A stretch of 64,000 nucleotides of DNA. Origin: Thermus tengchongensis (lineage in GTDB: Bacteria; Deinococcota; Deinococci; Deinococcales; Thermaceae). The number at the start of each line of letters is the position of its first letter. Within the stretch, counting starts at the first letter, position 1. The stretch is taken from contig NZ_JAKEDU010000005.1 in the NCBI RefSeq assembly GCF_021462405.1, positions 1 to 64,000 on the forward strand, in the 5' to 3' direction. The position numbers and the translations under genes are program-made. Positions 6,741-15,891 of the stretch are shown here, one piece after another. The notes below the pieces were generated by a model that was not told the origin of the DNA, ran no database searches, and saw only the letters and a list, made by a program, of their open reading frames with translations.

Positions 6741-6836
6741 ATGAAGATGAAGAAGCTCATCACTAAGGTTCTGGCGCTTTTCGGCTCTTTGGTGGCTCTG
6801 GGACTGGCGGCTGGGGCAACAGCGCACTGGAAGTAA
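6741..6836 (+). CDS. 31-residue signal-peptide-like peptide
   Basis: An ATG five bases after a strong SD (AGGAGG, 6733-6738) opens 31 codons ending in TAA. The product starts MKMKKLITK and continues as a hydrophobic core (residues 10-25), then GATAHWK. It looks like a complete signal peptide with almost nothing behind it: a signal peptidase cut after Ala28 would leave HWK, after Ala24 GATAHWK. The unit has its own promoter and a perfect terminator two bases after the stop, so it is a self-contained gene. It could be a peptide-signal precursor, a small membrane peptide or a toxin. No family is recognised. Confidence 0.6.
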   Translation: MKMKKLITKVLALFGSLVALGLAAGATAHWK

Positions 6837-6837
6837 A

Positions 6838-6862
6838 AACGGCCACGCGCTGGCCGTTTTTT
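6838..6862 (+). terminator. Intrinsic terminator of the peptide gene
   Basis: Stem AACGGCCA / TGGCCGTT (6838-6845, 6851-6858), loop CGCGC, T-tract 6857-6862. Confidence 0.93.
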
Positions 6863-6910
6863 CGTTTGGGTCCCCTTCTCCAGGGGGCCTTGTGCTATCC
6901 TAAGGGCCGT

Positions 6911-8326
6911 ATGCTCCAAAAGCTCCGCCGTCTGGAACTCCCCCCGCCCCGGGTGCTGGCCTTCATCCTTGGGGTTTTTGCCATCTTTTTGCTGCTGGAG
7001 GGCTACCTCATCGCCCGCCACGGGTTCCACCTTCCCCCGCCCGGGCTGGGCTGGTTTGACCTCCTCTTCTGGGCGGCCCTGGTCTTCTGGAGCGTGCGGG
7101 TGGAGATCCGCCTGCCCCTAAGCGCCAGCATGAGCCACCTCTTCCTCTTCGCCCTGGCCCTGGTGGTCCTCACACCCCCCTGGTTCGCCCCTCTGGTGGT
7201 TTTCCTTTTCCAGCCGAGCGACAACCTCTGGTACAAGCAGCTCTTCAACCGCTCCCAGGACGCCCTGGCCACCCTGGCCGCCGCCCTGGTCTGGCAGTTT
7301 TTCCAGAGCAACCCCCTCTACCTGGGGACGCTTAACCTGAGCGCTGGGGTGGGAATAAGCTTAGCATCGGTTGCCCTTTTTTTGGTCAACATAAGCCTGG
7401 TCACCTTTGTCATCCACCTAGCCAATGGCACCCCCTTGCGGGAAGTCTGGAAGAAGAACTTCGGCTGGCTCGCCGCTAGCTACTTTCTCCTCTCCCCCGT
7501 GGCCCTCCTCCTGGCCCGGGCCTACGAGACCCCCCTCCTCGGGGGCTGGGGGGGGTGGACGGTCCTCTTCTTCCTGGTCCCCCTCTACTACAGCCGCTTC
7601 TACTGGGACGAGAAGGTGCGCCTGGAGCAGGCCTTTGACGCCACCCTGGAGGTGCTGATGCACGCCCTGGAGGCCAAGGAGCCGGAAACCCGCATGCACT
7701 CCGAGCGCGTGGCAGAAATCGCCAAGGACCTGGCCCGGGCCCGCTACGGGGACGAGGCCAAGGCCATGGAGATCTACCGGGCCGCCCGCCTGCACGACAT
7801 CGGCAAAATCGGCATCCCCGAGGCCCTCCTCCTCAAGCCCGATAAGCTCACGCCCAAGGAGTACGAGGTGGTGCAAAGCCACACCACCTTGGGCGCCCAG
7901 CTCTTGAAGCCCGCGGAGAAGGTGGCCTTTGGCCCCGTGGTCTACAACGTGATCCTCCACCACCACGAGCGCTGGGACGGGCGGGGCTACCCCAAGCGCC
8001 TTGCCGGGCACGAAATCCCGGAGGAAGCCCGCATCGTGGGCCTGGCCGACGCCTACGAGGCCATGACCGCAGGCCGCCCTTACCGCAAGGCCAAGTCCTC
8101 GGAGGAAGCCCTTCAGGAGGTTCAGGACCTCTCCGGCATCCAGTTTGACCCCAGGCTGGTGGAGCTTTTCACCCAGCTTTGGCACCAAAACCCCCTGTGG
8201 CGCGACCGCGAAGCTTACCTCAAGGCAAAGGAGGGATCGGTATCACGCTTTACCTTGCCGCAGCTCTATTTGGCATCGGACTCGCCCTCGCCCTCGGAGC
8301 CAGACCCAAGGACCTCGGGGGAATAG
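6911..8326 (+). CDS. Membrane-anchored HD-GYP domain phosphodiesterase
   Basis: About 471 residues. The first ~215 residues hold several hydrophobic helices. The C-terminal half is a full HD-GYP domain, a family that hydrolyses cyclic-di-GMP and related dinucleotides: HSERVAEIA, RLHDIGKIGIP, SHTTLGAQLL, HHHERWDGRGYP and ADAYEAMTAGRPYR. The metal ligands His, Asp and the GYP loop are intact. ATG 6911 is chosen over upstream TTG codons because TATCCT (6896-6901) lies nine bases before it and hydrophobic sequence begins soon after. The 3' end overlaps the next gene's start region. Confidence 0.92.
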   Translation: MLQKLRRLELPPPRVLAFILGVFAIFLLLEGYLIARHGFHLPPPGLGWFDLLFWAALVFWSVRVEIRLPLSASMSHLFLFALALVVLTPPWFAPLVVFLFQPSDNLWYKQLFNRSQDALATLAAALVWQFFQSNPLYLGTLNLSAGVGISLASVALFLVNISLVTFVIHLANGTPLREVWKKNFGWLAASYFLLSPVALLLARAYETPLLGGWGGWTVLFFLVPLYYSRFYWDEKVRLEQAFDATLEVLMHALEAKEPETRMHSERVAEIAKDLARARYGDEAKAMEIYRAARLHDIGKIGIPEALLLKPDKLTPKEYEVVQSHTTLGAQLLKPAEKVAFGPVVYNVILHHHERWDGRGYPKRLAGHEIPEEARIVGLADAYEAMTAGRPYRKAKSSEEALQEVQDLSGIQFDPRLVELFTQLWHQNPLWRDREAYLKAKEGSVSRFTLPQLYLASDSPSPSEPDPRTSGE

Positions 8327-8871
8327 AGCTAAGGGCGCCCTGGGCCTTCCTCCTGGCGGCGCTGGCGGAGGGTAGCCTTGCGTACGGCACCTACCGGGGC
8401 CTCTTCCAGCCCGAGTGGGCCGGGCCTCTGGCCAAGCTCCTGGTGCTGGCCCTGGTGGGCTATGGGCTTTACCAGAACCAGCACCTGAAAAGCCTCTACC
8501 TGGTGCTTTTCGGCCTTCTTCTGAACACCCTGGTCATCTTCGCCAACGGGGGGCATATGCCCGTGAGCCTGGCCGCCTTGGAGCGGGCGGGGCTCGAGGG
8601 GTGGGAGGAGATCCTAAGGGAGCGCCGGGACGCGGTGCACACCCTCCTGGACGAGAACACCCGCCTCCCCTTCCTGGGGGACGTGATCGCCCTGCCCCCC
8701 TTGCGCAAGGCGGTGAGCCCGGGGGACCTCTTCATTCTGGCGGGAATCGTTGGGGTGGTGGTGGAAGGAGCCCTAAGGGCCGGGGGAAGACGGCTTCCTA
8801 GGCGTCAGGCGGCCTTTAGGGTACTGGTTTTTCTCCTGCTGGTCTGGCTTTTACTTACCCTCCGCACCTGA
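8242..8871 (+). CDS. DUF5317-like membrane protein
   Basis: About 209 residues with four or five hydrophobic segments. The central motif FANGGHMPVS and the GDVIALPPLRKAVSPGD region are typical of DUF5317 proteins, whose function is unknown. The start is unusual: a strong SD, AAAGGAGGG (8227-8235), stands seven bases before ATC at 8242 and no ATG/GTG/TTG lies at the right distance. In-frame upstream alternatives are GTG 8197 and TTG 8179, both inside the HD-GYP gene and without an SD. The gene lies within or overlaps the 3' end of that gene, so the two are probably coupled. Confidence 0.75.
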   Translation: MTLYLAAALFGIGLALALGARPKDLGGIELRAPWAFLLAALAEGSLAYGTYRGLFQPEWAGPLAKLLVLALVGYGLYQNQHLKSLYLVLFGLLLNTLVIFANGGHMPVSLAALERAGLEGWEEILRERRDAVHTLLDENTRLPFLGDVIALPPLRKAVSPGDLFILAGIVGVVVEGALRAGGRRLPRRQAAFRVLVFLLLVWLLLTLRT

Positions 8872-8943
8872 GCCCAGCCTCTTCACGGCTTGGTGTAGGG
8901 TATATTCCCAAGAAGGGGGCTTACCCCTAAGTCCGGAGGCAAC

Positions 8944-9948
8944 ATGGCGTACCGCATCTGCTTGATTGAGGGAGATGGCATCGGCCACGAGGTGGTCCCC
9001 GCGGCCCGAAGGGTGCTGGAGGCCACAGGACTACCTTTGGAGTTCGTGGAGGCCGAAGCTGGCTGGGAAACCTTTGAGCGAAGAGGGACTTCCGTGCCCG
9101 AGGAGACCGTGGAGAAAATCCTCTCCTGTCAAGCCACCCTTTTTGGTGCAGCTACAAGCCCTACCCGCAAGGTGCCTGGTTTTTTTGGGGCCATTCGCTA
9201 CCTGCGCCGCCGGCTGGACCTCTATGCCAACGTGCGCCCCGCTAAAAGCCGCCCCGTCCCAGGAAGCCGTCCTGGGGTGGACCTCGTCATTGTACGGGAG
9301 AACACCGAGGGGCTTTACGTGGAGCAGGAACGGCGCTACCTGGATGTGGCCATTGCCGATGCGGTGATCTCCAAGAAGGCTAGCGAACGCATCGGCCGCG
9401 TGGCCTTGAAGATCGCGGAAAGCCGACCCCGCAAAACCCTGCACATCGCCCACAAGGCCAATGTGCTCCCCGTGACCCAAGGGCTTTTCCTGGATACGGT
9501 GCGGGAGGTGGCCAAGGACTATCCCTTGGTGAACGTGCAGGACATCATCGTGGACAACTGCGCCATGCAGCTGGTCATGCGCCCCGAACGCTTTGACGTG
9601 ATCGTGACCACCAACCTTCTGGGGGACATCCTTTCCGATCTGACCGCGGGCCTAGTGGGCGGCCTGGGCCTGGCCCCTTCCGCCAACATCGGGGACACCA
9701 CTGCGGTTTTTGAGCCCGTGCACGGTTCCGCCCCCGATATCGCCGGCAAGGGGATCGCCAACCCCACCGCCACCATCCTCTCTGCGGCCATGATGCTGGA
9801 GTACCTGGGGGAGAAGGAAGCCGCCAAAAAGGTGGAGAAGGCGGTGGACCTGGTATTGGAAAGGGGCCCCCGCACCCCGGACCTGGGGGGAACCGCCACC
9901 ACGGAAACCTTTACCAAAGCAGTGGTGGAAACGCTAAAGGCCCTTTAA
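8944..9948 (+). CDS. hicd: Homoisocitrate dehydrogenase
   Basis: A 334-residue NAD-dependent beta-decarboxylating dehydrogenase. It converts homoisocitrate to 2-oxoadipate in the alpha-aminoadipate route to lysine used by Thermus. The sequence is close to the T. thermophilus enzyme as I remember it. The substrate-recognition loop is [17 protein letters not shown], whose arginine near position 85 distinguishes HICDH from isopropylmalate dehydrogenase. The family box [10 protein letters not shown] and the NAD-binding [11 protein letters not shown] are intact. SD GGAGG sits seven bases before the ATG; TATATT at 8901-8906 may be the -10 box. It is followed by a strong terminator, so it is monocistronic. 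Confidence 0.95.
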   Translation: MAYRICLIEGDGIGHEVVPAARRVLEATGLPLEFVEAEAGWETFERRGTSVPEETVEKILSCQATLFGAATSPTRKVPGFFGAIRYLRRRLDLYANVRPAKSRPVPGSRPGVDLVIVRENTEGLYVEQERRYLDVAIADAVISKKASERIGRVALKIAESRPRKTLHIAHKANVLPVTQGLFLDTVREVAKDYPLVNVQDIIVDNCAMQLVMRPERFDVIVTTNLLGDILSDLTAGLVGGLGLAPSANIGDTTAVFEPVHGSAPDIAGKGIANPTATILSAAMMLEYLGEKEAAKKVEKAVDLVLERGPRTPDLGGTATTETFTKAVVETLKAL

Positions 9949-9964
9949 GGCTTTCGCCTGAGCG

Positions 9965-10001
9965 CCCCTCGAGGGGAGGTCCTCGAGGGGTGCAAGTTTT
10001 T
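9965..10001 (+). terminator. Intrinsic terminator after hicd
   Basis: CCCCTCGAGG (9965-9974) and CCTCGAGGGG (9981-9990) form the stem, extended by a GC pair across a G-T wobble, with a T-run at 9997-10001. The stem is built from two copies of the palindrome CCTCGAGG. Confidence 0.9.
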
Positions 10002-10076
10002 CTCGGGGCAGATACAGCCAAAGGCGAAGGAGTACATGCTAGCGAGCACCTCTTCCCTATTCCAGGTAAGACCGTG

Positions 10077-10082
10077 TATACT
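10077..10082 (+). promoter_or_regulatory. -10 box of the pil operon
   Basis: TATACT about 59 bases upstream of pilM; the -35 region is poor. The leader ends with SD AAGGAGG (10130-10136) before the GTG start. Confidence 0.5.
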
Positions 10083-10140
10083 GCAAGCAGGTTCGCTTAT
10101 GGCTTACGGTGGCTACACCGCCCTGTTTTAAGGAGGCAAC

Positions 10141-11274
10141 GTGCTTTCCGGTTTGAGCAAGCTATTTAAACCCCGCGTGGAGGCGCTAGGCCTGGAGATC
10201 GGCGCCGCCAACCTCAAACTGGTGGAACTCTCCGGAAATCCTCCCGCCCTCAGGGCCCTGGCCGCACGGCCCACTCCCCCGGGAATGCTGGTGGAAGGGG
10301 TGATCGCCGAACCCCAGGCCCTGGCCCAGGAACTCAAGGAACTTCTCGCCGAAGCCCGGACCAAAAAGCGCTACGTGGTCACCGCCGTACCCAATCCCAG
10401 CGTGATCCTGCGCACCCTTCAGGTGCCCAAGATGCCCCTCAAGGAGATGGAGGAGGCGGTTCGCTGGGAAGCGGAGCGGTACATCCCCTTCCCCATCGAC
10501 GAGGTGGTCCTGGACTTCGCCCCCTTGGATCCGTTAGCCGAGGCAGCCGAGGGGGAACAGGTGGAGGTGATGGTGGGGGCAGCCCGCCAGGAAGCAGTGG
10601 CCTCCTTGCTGGAAGCCTTGCGGGGAGCAGGCCTGACCCCCATCATTTTGGATGTCAAACCCTTTGCCGGGCTTTATCCCCTGGAAGCCCAGCTCAGCAG
10701 CGACCCGGAAGGGATTTCCGTGGCCGTGGAGATCGGGGCAGAAAGCACCAGCCTGGTCCTCCTTAAGGGCGACCGTCCCTTGGCGGTGCGGATCCTCACC
10801 CTCTCCGGCAAGGACTTCACCGAAGCCATTGGGAAAAGTTTTGGCCTGGACTTCCTCACCGCCGAGGAGGTAAAGCGCACTTATGGCCTCGCCACCATCC
10901 CCACTGAGGACGAGGAGCTTCTTCTAGACTTTGACGCCGAGAGGGAGCGGTACAGCCCTGGCAAAATCTACGACGCCATCCGGCCCGTCCTGGTGGAACT
11001 TACCCAGGAGGTCCGCCGGAGCCTGGAATTTTTCCGGGTTCAACTGGGGGACGTGCAGCCGGAGGTAGGGTACCTCTATGGCGGGGGCAGCCGGCTTAGG
11101 GGCCTGGCCACCCTGCTCACCGATACCCTGGGGGTCAACTTCACCGTCCCCGACCCCTGGCAGGGCATCCAGGTGGACCCCAAACGCTTTGACCTGGAGA
11201 AGATAAGGGATATGGGGCCCGAGTTTCTGGTGCCCGTGGGCCTGGCCCTACGGGGGGTGATGCCCCTTGATTAG
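10141..11274 (+). CDS. pilM: Type IV pilus inner-membrane complex ATPase-like protein PilM
   Basis: A 377-residue actin-like (FtsA-fold) cytoplasmic protein of the PilMNO platform that couples the pilus motor to the envelope complex. In Thermus it is also needed for natural transformation. It has the actin-like phosphate loops GLEIGAANLKLVEL (about 17-30) and VAVEIGAESTSLVLL (about 196-210), and LYGGGSRLRGL near residue 315. GTG start with a perfect AAGGAGG SD. First gene of pilM-N-O-W-Q; its last eight bases overlap pilN. Confidence 0.95.
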   Translation: MLSGLSKLFKPRVEALGLEIGAANLKLVELSGNPPALRALAARPTPPGMLVEGVIAEPQALAQELKELLAEARTKKRYVVTAVPNPSVILRTLQVPKMPLKEMEEAVRWEAERYIPFPIDEVVLDFAPLDPLAEAAEGEQVEVMVGAARQEAVASLLEALRGAGLTPIILDVKPFAGLYPLEAQLSSDPEGISVAVEIGAESTSLVLLKGDRPLAVRILTLSGKDFTEAIGKSFGLDFLTAEEVKRTYGLATIPTEDEELLLDFDAERERYSPGKIYDAIRPVLVELTQEVRRSLEFFRVQLGDVQPEVGYLYGGGSRLRGLATLLTDTLGVNFTVPDPWQGIQVDPKRFDLEKIRDMGPEFLVPVGLALRGVMPLD

Positions 11275-11890
11275 GCTTAACCTTCTCCCCAAAAACCTGC
11301 GCCGCCGCATTGAACCGGGCTGGTGGCGTCTGGCAGCGGGGGCCTTCGCCCTACTGACCCTCTCCCTTTTGGGCTTTCTCCACTACACCGCCTACACCGA
11401 ACTCACCCTGGCCAAGCAGGAAAGGGATGCTCTAAAAGCGGAGGTGGAGGCCTTAAAACCCTTCATCGCCGAACAAAACCGCCTCCAGCAGGAGAGAAAG
11501 GCCCTCGAGGCCCTCCTTGCCATCCGGGAAGGCCTCAAGAAGAACTTCGTCCCCTGGTCTGAGTATCTGGCGGCCTTTATCCGGCAAATCCCCCAGCAAG
11601 GTGGACGCTTCCCCGTGGCCCTGCGCTCCGTGAGTACCCGGGCCATTCCCGAGGACGAGGCCAACCGGATGGCTCAAGCCGGAACCTATGACGGCAAAAG
11701 GGTGCAGGTGGAGTTCACCGTACAGGGGGAGGCGCTGAACCAAAACGCTCTGGTGAGCTTCGTGCGGGCCTTTGAAACCTCGCCCCGATTCGGCATAGAG
11801 TTCCAGGGGGCTTCCCTGGACCAGAACCGGGGGCTTTACACCTTCAGCGCCCGGGTGGGTTTGGTGGGAGGTGGGGAAAGTGCTCGCTAG
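11267..11890 (+). CDS. pilN: Type IV pilus assembly protein PilN
   Basis: A 207-residue bitopic membrane protein. The short cytoplasmic tail MIRLNLLPKNLRRR is the conserved PilN motif that docks into PilM. It is followed by a membrane segment (about 20-40), a coiled coil (about 45-85) and a periplasmic ferredoxin-like domain. The TTG start lies inside the end of pilM (8-bp overlap), indicating coupling. Part of the platform that carries pili and DNA uptake in Thermus. Confidence 0.93.
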   Translation: MIRLNLLPKNLRRRIEPGWWRLAAGAFALLTLSLLGFLHYTAYTELTLAKQERDALKAEVEALKPFIAEQNRLQQERKALEALLAIREGLKKNFVPWSEYLAAFIRQIPQQGGRFPVALRSVSTRAIPEDEANRMAQAGTYDGKRVQVEFTVQGEALNQNALVSFVRAFETSPRFGIEFQGASLDQNRGLYTFSARVGLVGGGESAR

Positions 11891-12503
11891 GCTGGGACAG
11901 CGGGAGTGGGCCCTGATCGCCATCGCCCTCACCTTGGTGGTGGCCCTCCTCTGGTACTTCCTCCTCATCGTCCCCATGCGCCAGGAAACGGATAGCGTGC
12001 GCCAGGAGATAGGCGCCCTTATCCCCGAGCGGGATAAAGGAAGGCAAGCCCAGCGGGCCCTGCCGGAACTCCGGGCCACCATCGCCGAGCTACAAGCCGA
12101 GCGCCAAGCCTTTCTGAGGGCACTTCCCAAGGAGGAACGGCTTTCCCAGGTTCTGAACGAGATCCTAACTGAAGCCCTAAGGAGTGGGGTCACGGTGCGC
12201 TCCTTCACCCGCTCCCCCACCTCGGCCCCGGTGCCCGAGGTGCGCGCGGTGAACCTGGCCCTTTCCCTCGAGGCGCCTTTCCCCGAAACCTATGCCTACT
12301 TGAAGCGCCTGGAAGGGCTTTCCCGTTTCAGCTCTCTTTCCGGGCTCAACCTCAGCGTCCAGGGCCAGGACTCGAATCCCCTCCTCTCTACCAGCTTGAC
12401 CCTTACCCTCTACATGCTGGCCAAAGACCTCGGCCAACCCCAGGAAAACCCCCAGGCACAGGGGGCTCCATCCCCGCAAACCGGTCAAGGAGGTGGTCGG
12501 TGA
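11871..12503 (+). CDS. pilO: Type IV pilus assembly protein PilO
   Basis: A 210-residue partner of PilN with the same architecture: a very short cytoplasmic tail, a membrane segment (residues 12-34), a coiled coil (about 36-90) and a periplasmic domain. The GTG at 11871 overlaps pilN by 20 bases; GTG 11880 is an equally plausible start. The C-terminus overlaps the next gene by four bases. Confidence 0.9.
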   Translation: MGKVLARLGQREWALIAIALTLVVALLWYFLLIVPMRQETDSVRQEIGALIPERDKGRQAQRALPELRATIAELQAERQAFLRALPKEERLSQVLNEILTEALRSGVTVRSFTRSPTSAPVPEVRAVNLALSLEAPFPETYAYLKRLEGLSRFSSLSGLNLSVQGQDSNPLLSTSLTLTLYMLAKDLGQPQENPQAQGAPSPQTGQGGGR

Positions 12504-13474
12504 AAGGTCTTCTAGCGCGCCTGGCCGAGGCCTGGCGAAACCTACCCCAGTCCACCAAGCTCCTCCTGGCGGGCCTTCTCCTGGTGAGCGCCGTGGCGCT
12601 TTGGTATGTGGGTTTCTACCTCCCGGCCCAGGTACCCATGGAGGTGCAACCCACCCCCGGCCAACCTCAGGTGCCCAGCCAGGGAGCAGAGGCTCCCAAA
12701 ACCATAGAAGCTCCACCCATCCCACCCCTTGCCGAAACTGCCCCCCAAGGCCAAGCGGCGAAGCCTAGCCCCGAGGCTTCTCCTTCCCAGGAAGCCCCCA
12801 AGGCAGGTGAGCCCGTTTCGGCCACAGCCTTACCCATCCCCAAAACCCAACAAGAGGCCCCGCTTCCAAACCCCTTTGTGCCCCTGGTGGTGGAGGCCCC
12901 ACCTTCTCCCCCCGTACCCTCCCCTGCCCCGGCACCTAGGCCCACCCCCGTACCCACAGGGGCCCCTGTCCGGGTAACCCAGGGAACACCCCTGCCCACC
13001 CCCAGCGTTCAAACTCCACCCCGGCCTCTTCCAGGAAGCCAAGGAGCCTTGCCCGCCCCCAAGGTGCTCACCCCTGCTTTCCAGGTGGAAACCCCCAAAG
13101 CCCAGGTGGATACCCCACCTCTCCTCACCCCACCCGCTGGCCTCGTGGAGGTTCCCTTACCCAGGGCACCCCAAACCCCAGAGGGGGAAGCAAAGTCCGC
13201 GCCCTCTCCTGCCGCTCCCCCCACGCCCTCCAAAACCCCCTTGCAGGCCCTGGTGGAGGAAAAAGGCATCAAGCTGGCGGGTACGCTTTTGGGCCCGGTG
13301 AGCGTGGCCATACTGGAAACCAAGGAAGGGTATCTGGTATTACCCGTGGGTAGCCTTCTTCCAGGCAGCGAGGCAGTGCTTCGCCGCATAGAAAGCGACC
13401 GGGTGGTGTTGGCCTTGAAGGATGAAAGCTTGGAGATTGCCTTAGAAAACACGCAAGCAGGAGGTGGTCAGTGA
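12500..13474 (+). CDS. pilW: PilW (PilP-like) competence/pilus protein
   Basis: 324 residues occupying the pilP position in the operon. One membrane segment (about 24-44) is followed by a very proline-rich, low-complexity stretch (about 50-240). A compact C-terminal domain follows (about 250-324; KGIKLAGTLLGPVSVAIL, YLVLPVGSLLPGSEAVLRRI) that resembles the PilP beta domain binding the secretin. In T. thermophilus the gene at this place is called pilW. The proline-rich rod would span the wide Thermus periplasm. GTG start overlapping pilO as GTGA. Confidence 0.82.
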   Translation: MKGLLARLAEAWRNLPQSTKLLLAGLLLVSAVALWYVGFYLPAQVPMEVQPTPGQPQVPSQGAEAPKTIEAPPIPPLAETAPQGQAAKPSPEASPSQEAPKAGEPVSATALPIPKTQQEAPLPNPFVPLVVEAPPSPPVPSPAPAPRPTPVPTGAPVRVTQGTPLPTPSVQTPPRPLPGSQGALPAPKVLTPAFQVETPKAQVDTPPLLTPPAGLVEVPLPRAPQTPEGEAKSAPSPAAPPTPSKTPLQALVEEKGIKLAGTLLGPVSVAILETKEGYLVLPVGSLLPGSEAVLRRIESDRVVLALKDESLEIALENTQAGGGQ

Positions 13475-15741
13475 GAACGGCACTTATGAAACTTGTGATC
13501 CCCGGCCTTTTGGCCCTGGGCATGGGGGCCCTGGCGGGAAGCCTCCCCCAGGAACCCCGCTTTGACGCCAAGGTGGACCTGAAGGTCTCCGAAAGCCAGG
13601 TGCGGGCCGGGCTCACCATGCCTCTGGATGTGGTCCTGGAAGCCCTGGCCCGGAGCGTGGGCCTCCAGCCCCTCATCTATCGGGCCTACGACCCCACAGG
13701 GGACCCAGCCAAGGCCCAGCCCCCCTTGCCCAACGTGAAGCTGGACTTCCAGGGGAAGCCCTTCCGGGAGGTCTGGGAGCTCCTTTTCGCCACGTATGGC
13801 ACCCAGTTCAATCTAGACTATCTCTTCCTTCCTCCGGACGTGGTGGTGGTGGCCCCCACCCAGGTGATCACCGCCTTGGTGGACGCCCCAAGCCGCACCG
13901 GGGCCATGGAGCGGAAGCCCTACCTGGTGGCCATCCCCGAGATCGCCTACCGGCGCACGGAAACCGATGCCCAGGGCCAGGCCCGCACCGTGGTGAACAT
14001 AGATGGGGCCAAGGCCTGGGTGCAAAACGATCTTCTGCCCTTCCTTTCCCGGGAAGCCAGCGGGCTTAGCGTGAACTGGATCGTGGTGGAGGAAGGGGGC
14101 AAACTCAGGGCCCTACTCTCTGTCCTGGCCACCCCAGAACAGCACATTCGCTTCTCGGACATCCTCCAGCGTGCAGGGATTGATTTCCGCCCCTTGCCCG
14201 CCCTCACCCTGCCCAAGCCTCGGGTAGAGCGCTCCTATGTCCTGACCCATTCCACCTTCCCGGAGATCCTTTCCTTCCTGCAAACACAGATCCCGAACGC
14301 CCAAGTGGCCGTGGTTCCCACCGACCCCAAACGGGCTCTCATCACTGCCACCGAGGAGGACCACGCCCGCATCGCCGAACTCCTAAAGGTGGTCGATGTA
14401 CCCAAGCCCATCCCCACGGTGCGCCGGGTCTACACCTTGCAGAACCTCACTTTCCAGGAAGCCCAGCAAAGGCTTAAGCCCGTCCTGGAAAGGGAGTTGA
14501 AAGGGGCCCGCCTGGAAGGTGTCCCGGGTAACCCCAAAGCCCTTCTTCTGGAGGCTACCGAAGCCGACCAGGCCTTCTTCGCCGAGGTCCTCAAGGCCGC
14601 CGATGTGCCCCCCCAGGTGGCCCCACCCACCCAGGAGGCCACGGTGCGCAGGCTTTACCCCTTGCGCTTCGCCGACGCGGAAAAGGTGGCCCCCTTCCTG
14701 GCCAGGGAGGTGCCGGGGATCGTGGTGCAGACGGTGCCGGGGCAGCCCGTCCTCTCCGTGCGGGGCACGGAGAAACAGCTTGCCGAGGTGGAAAGCCTCC
14801 TGGCCCAAATCGACCAGGCCCCTGAGCAAGGCCCCCCAGTGTTCCAGCGTTCCTACCAGCTCTCCAACGCCAAGGCCACCGACCTGGCCAAAGTCCTCCA
14901 GGAAGCCTTGCAGGCCCGGCAGGCCCAGGGCCAGGCCCAGCCCCAAGCCCCCACCCGCCAGGCCACGGTGGTGGCGGACGAGCGCACCAATACCCTGATC
15001 GTCACCGGCACCCAGGAGGATCTAGCCCTGGTGGAGGGCCTCATCCCCAAGCTGGACCAGGCGGTGCCCCAGGTGAACCTCAGGGTGCGCATCCAGGAGG
15101 TGCAGTCCAACTTCAGCCGAAACCTGGGCCTCAAGTGGAACACCATTGCCGGGGGAAATGTGGCGGCCAGCATCCTGGACACGGGGCTTTCCCTCATCTT
15201 CGACAGCACCCGGAGCCTGGCCGCCTTGAACATCCTGGCCACCCTCGAGGCCCTCCAGCGCCAGGGCCTCTCCCGGGCGCTAAGGGACGTGAACCAGACC
15301 GTCCTCAACAACCAGACCGCCCGCCTCCAGTCCGGCGAGACCTTCCTCATCCGCCGGGTGGTGGGGGACCGGGTGGAGCGGGTGCCCTTTGACATCGGTA
15401 TCATCGTGGAGGTCACCCCCCAGATCACCGCCGACGGGCAGATCCTCCTCAACATCAAGGCCGAGGTTTCCGGCAACGTGCAACGCAACCCCGTGGACGG
15501 GGACGTGGACCGCTTCACCAAGCAGGTGGTGACCACCACCCTGAGGGTGCGGGACGGGCAGACGGTGGTCCTGGGGGGTCTCACCTCCCAGGAGAACAAC
15601 CAGGTGCAACAGGGAGTCCCCCTCCTCATGGACATCCCCCTGATCGGGGAACTCTTCAAGCAACGCACCCAGGAAACCACCGACCGGGAGCTTCTGGTGG
15701 TCATCACCGCCGACATTCTGAGGGAAACGGCTTCCCGCTAA
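13471..15741 (+). CDS. pilQ: Secretin PilQ
   Basis: A 756-residue outer-membrane secretin through which pili and transforming DNA pass. It has a signal peptide (about 1-23) and several N-domain repeats (for example RSYVLTHSTFPEI, RRVYTLQNLTFQEA, RRLYPLRFADAEK). The C-terminal secretin core contains IIVEVTPQITADGQILLNIK, TTLRVRDGQTVVLGGL and VPLLMDIPLIGELF. The final ELLVVITADIL is typical. GTG start overlapping pilW by four bases. Last gene of the pil operon; a dispersed repeat lies 24 bases downstream. Confidence 0.96.
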   Translation: MRTALMKLVIPGLLALGMGALAGSLPQEPRFDAKVDLKVSESQVRAGLTMPLDVVLEALARSVGLQPLIYRAYDPTGDPAKAQPPLPNVKLDFQGKPFREVWELLFATYGTQFNLDYLFLPPDVVVVAPTQVITALVDAPSRTGAMERKPYLVAIPEIAYRRTETDAQGQARTVVNIDGAKAWVQNDLLPFLSREASGLSVNWIVVEEGGKLRALLSVLATPEQHIRFSDILQRAGIDFRPLPALTLPKPRVERSYVLTHSTFPEILSFLQTQIPNAQVAVVPTDPKRALITATEEDHARIAELLKVVDVPKPIPTVRRVYTLQNLTFQEAQQRLKPVLERELKGARLEGVPGNPKALLLEATEADQAFFAEVLKAADVPPQVAPPTQEATVRRLYPLRFADAEKVAPFLAREVPGIVVQTVPGQPVLSVRGTEKQLAEVESLLAQIDQAPEQGPPVFQRSYQLSNAKATDLAKVLQEALQARQAQGQAQPQAPTRQATVVADERTNTLIVTGTQEDLALVEGLIPKLDQAVPQVNLRVRIQEVQSNFSRNLGLKWNTIAGGNVAASILDTGLSLIFDSTRSLAALNILATLEALQRQGLSRALRDVNQTVLNNQTARLQSGETFLIRRVVGDRVERVPFDIGIIVEVTPQITADGQILLNIKAEVSGNVQRNPVDGDVDRFTKQVVTTTLRVRDGQTVVLGGLTSQENNQVQQGVPLLMDIPLIGELFKQRTQETTDRELLVVITADILRETASR

Positions 15742-15765
15742 AGCAAGCGCCCGGCGAGGGGAGGG

Positions 15766-15873
15766 CCTAAGTACCCGCACGCAAAGGTTGCCCCACCGGC
15801 CAAAGCCAAAGTGACGTGTTCATGGACTTTTTGGGGCCCCCGTCGTGGCGCAAGCCACGACGGGGTACTTAGG
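15766..15873 (-). repeat. Dispersed 108-bp repeat, copy 2
   Basis: Same element as 3113-3220 in inverse orientation and the same length. Terminal CCTAAGTACC / GGTACTTAGG. Here the flanks extend the inverted repeat outward to GGGGAGGGCCTAAGTACC on both sides. It fills most of the gap between pilQ and aroC. Confidence 0.92.
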
Positions 15874-15891
15874 CCCTCCCCCCTTTTCCCC

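Noticed and set aside
7418..8188. A 256-codon minus-strand ORF antisense to the HD-GYP gene
   Set aside because: Composition is shadow-like (Gly, Leu, His runs) and no motif is found, while the plus strand has an intact HD-GYP domain.
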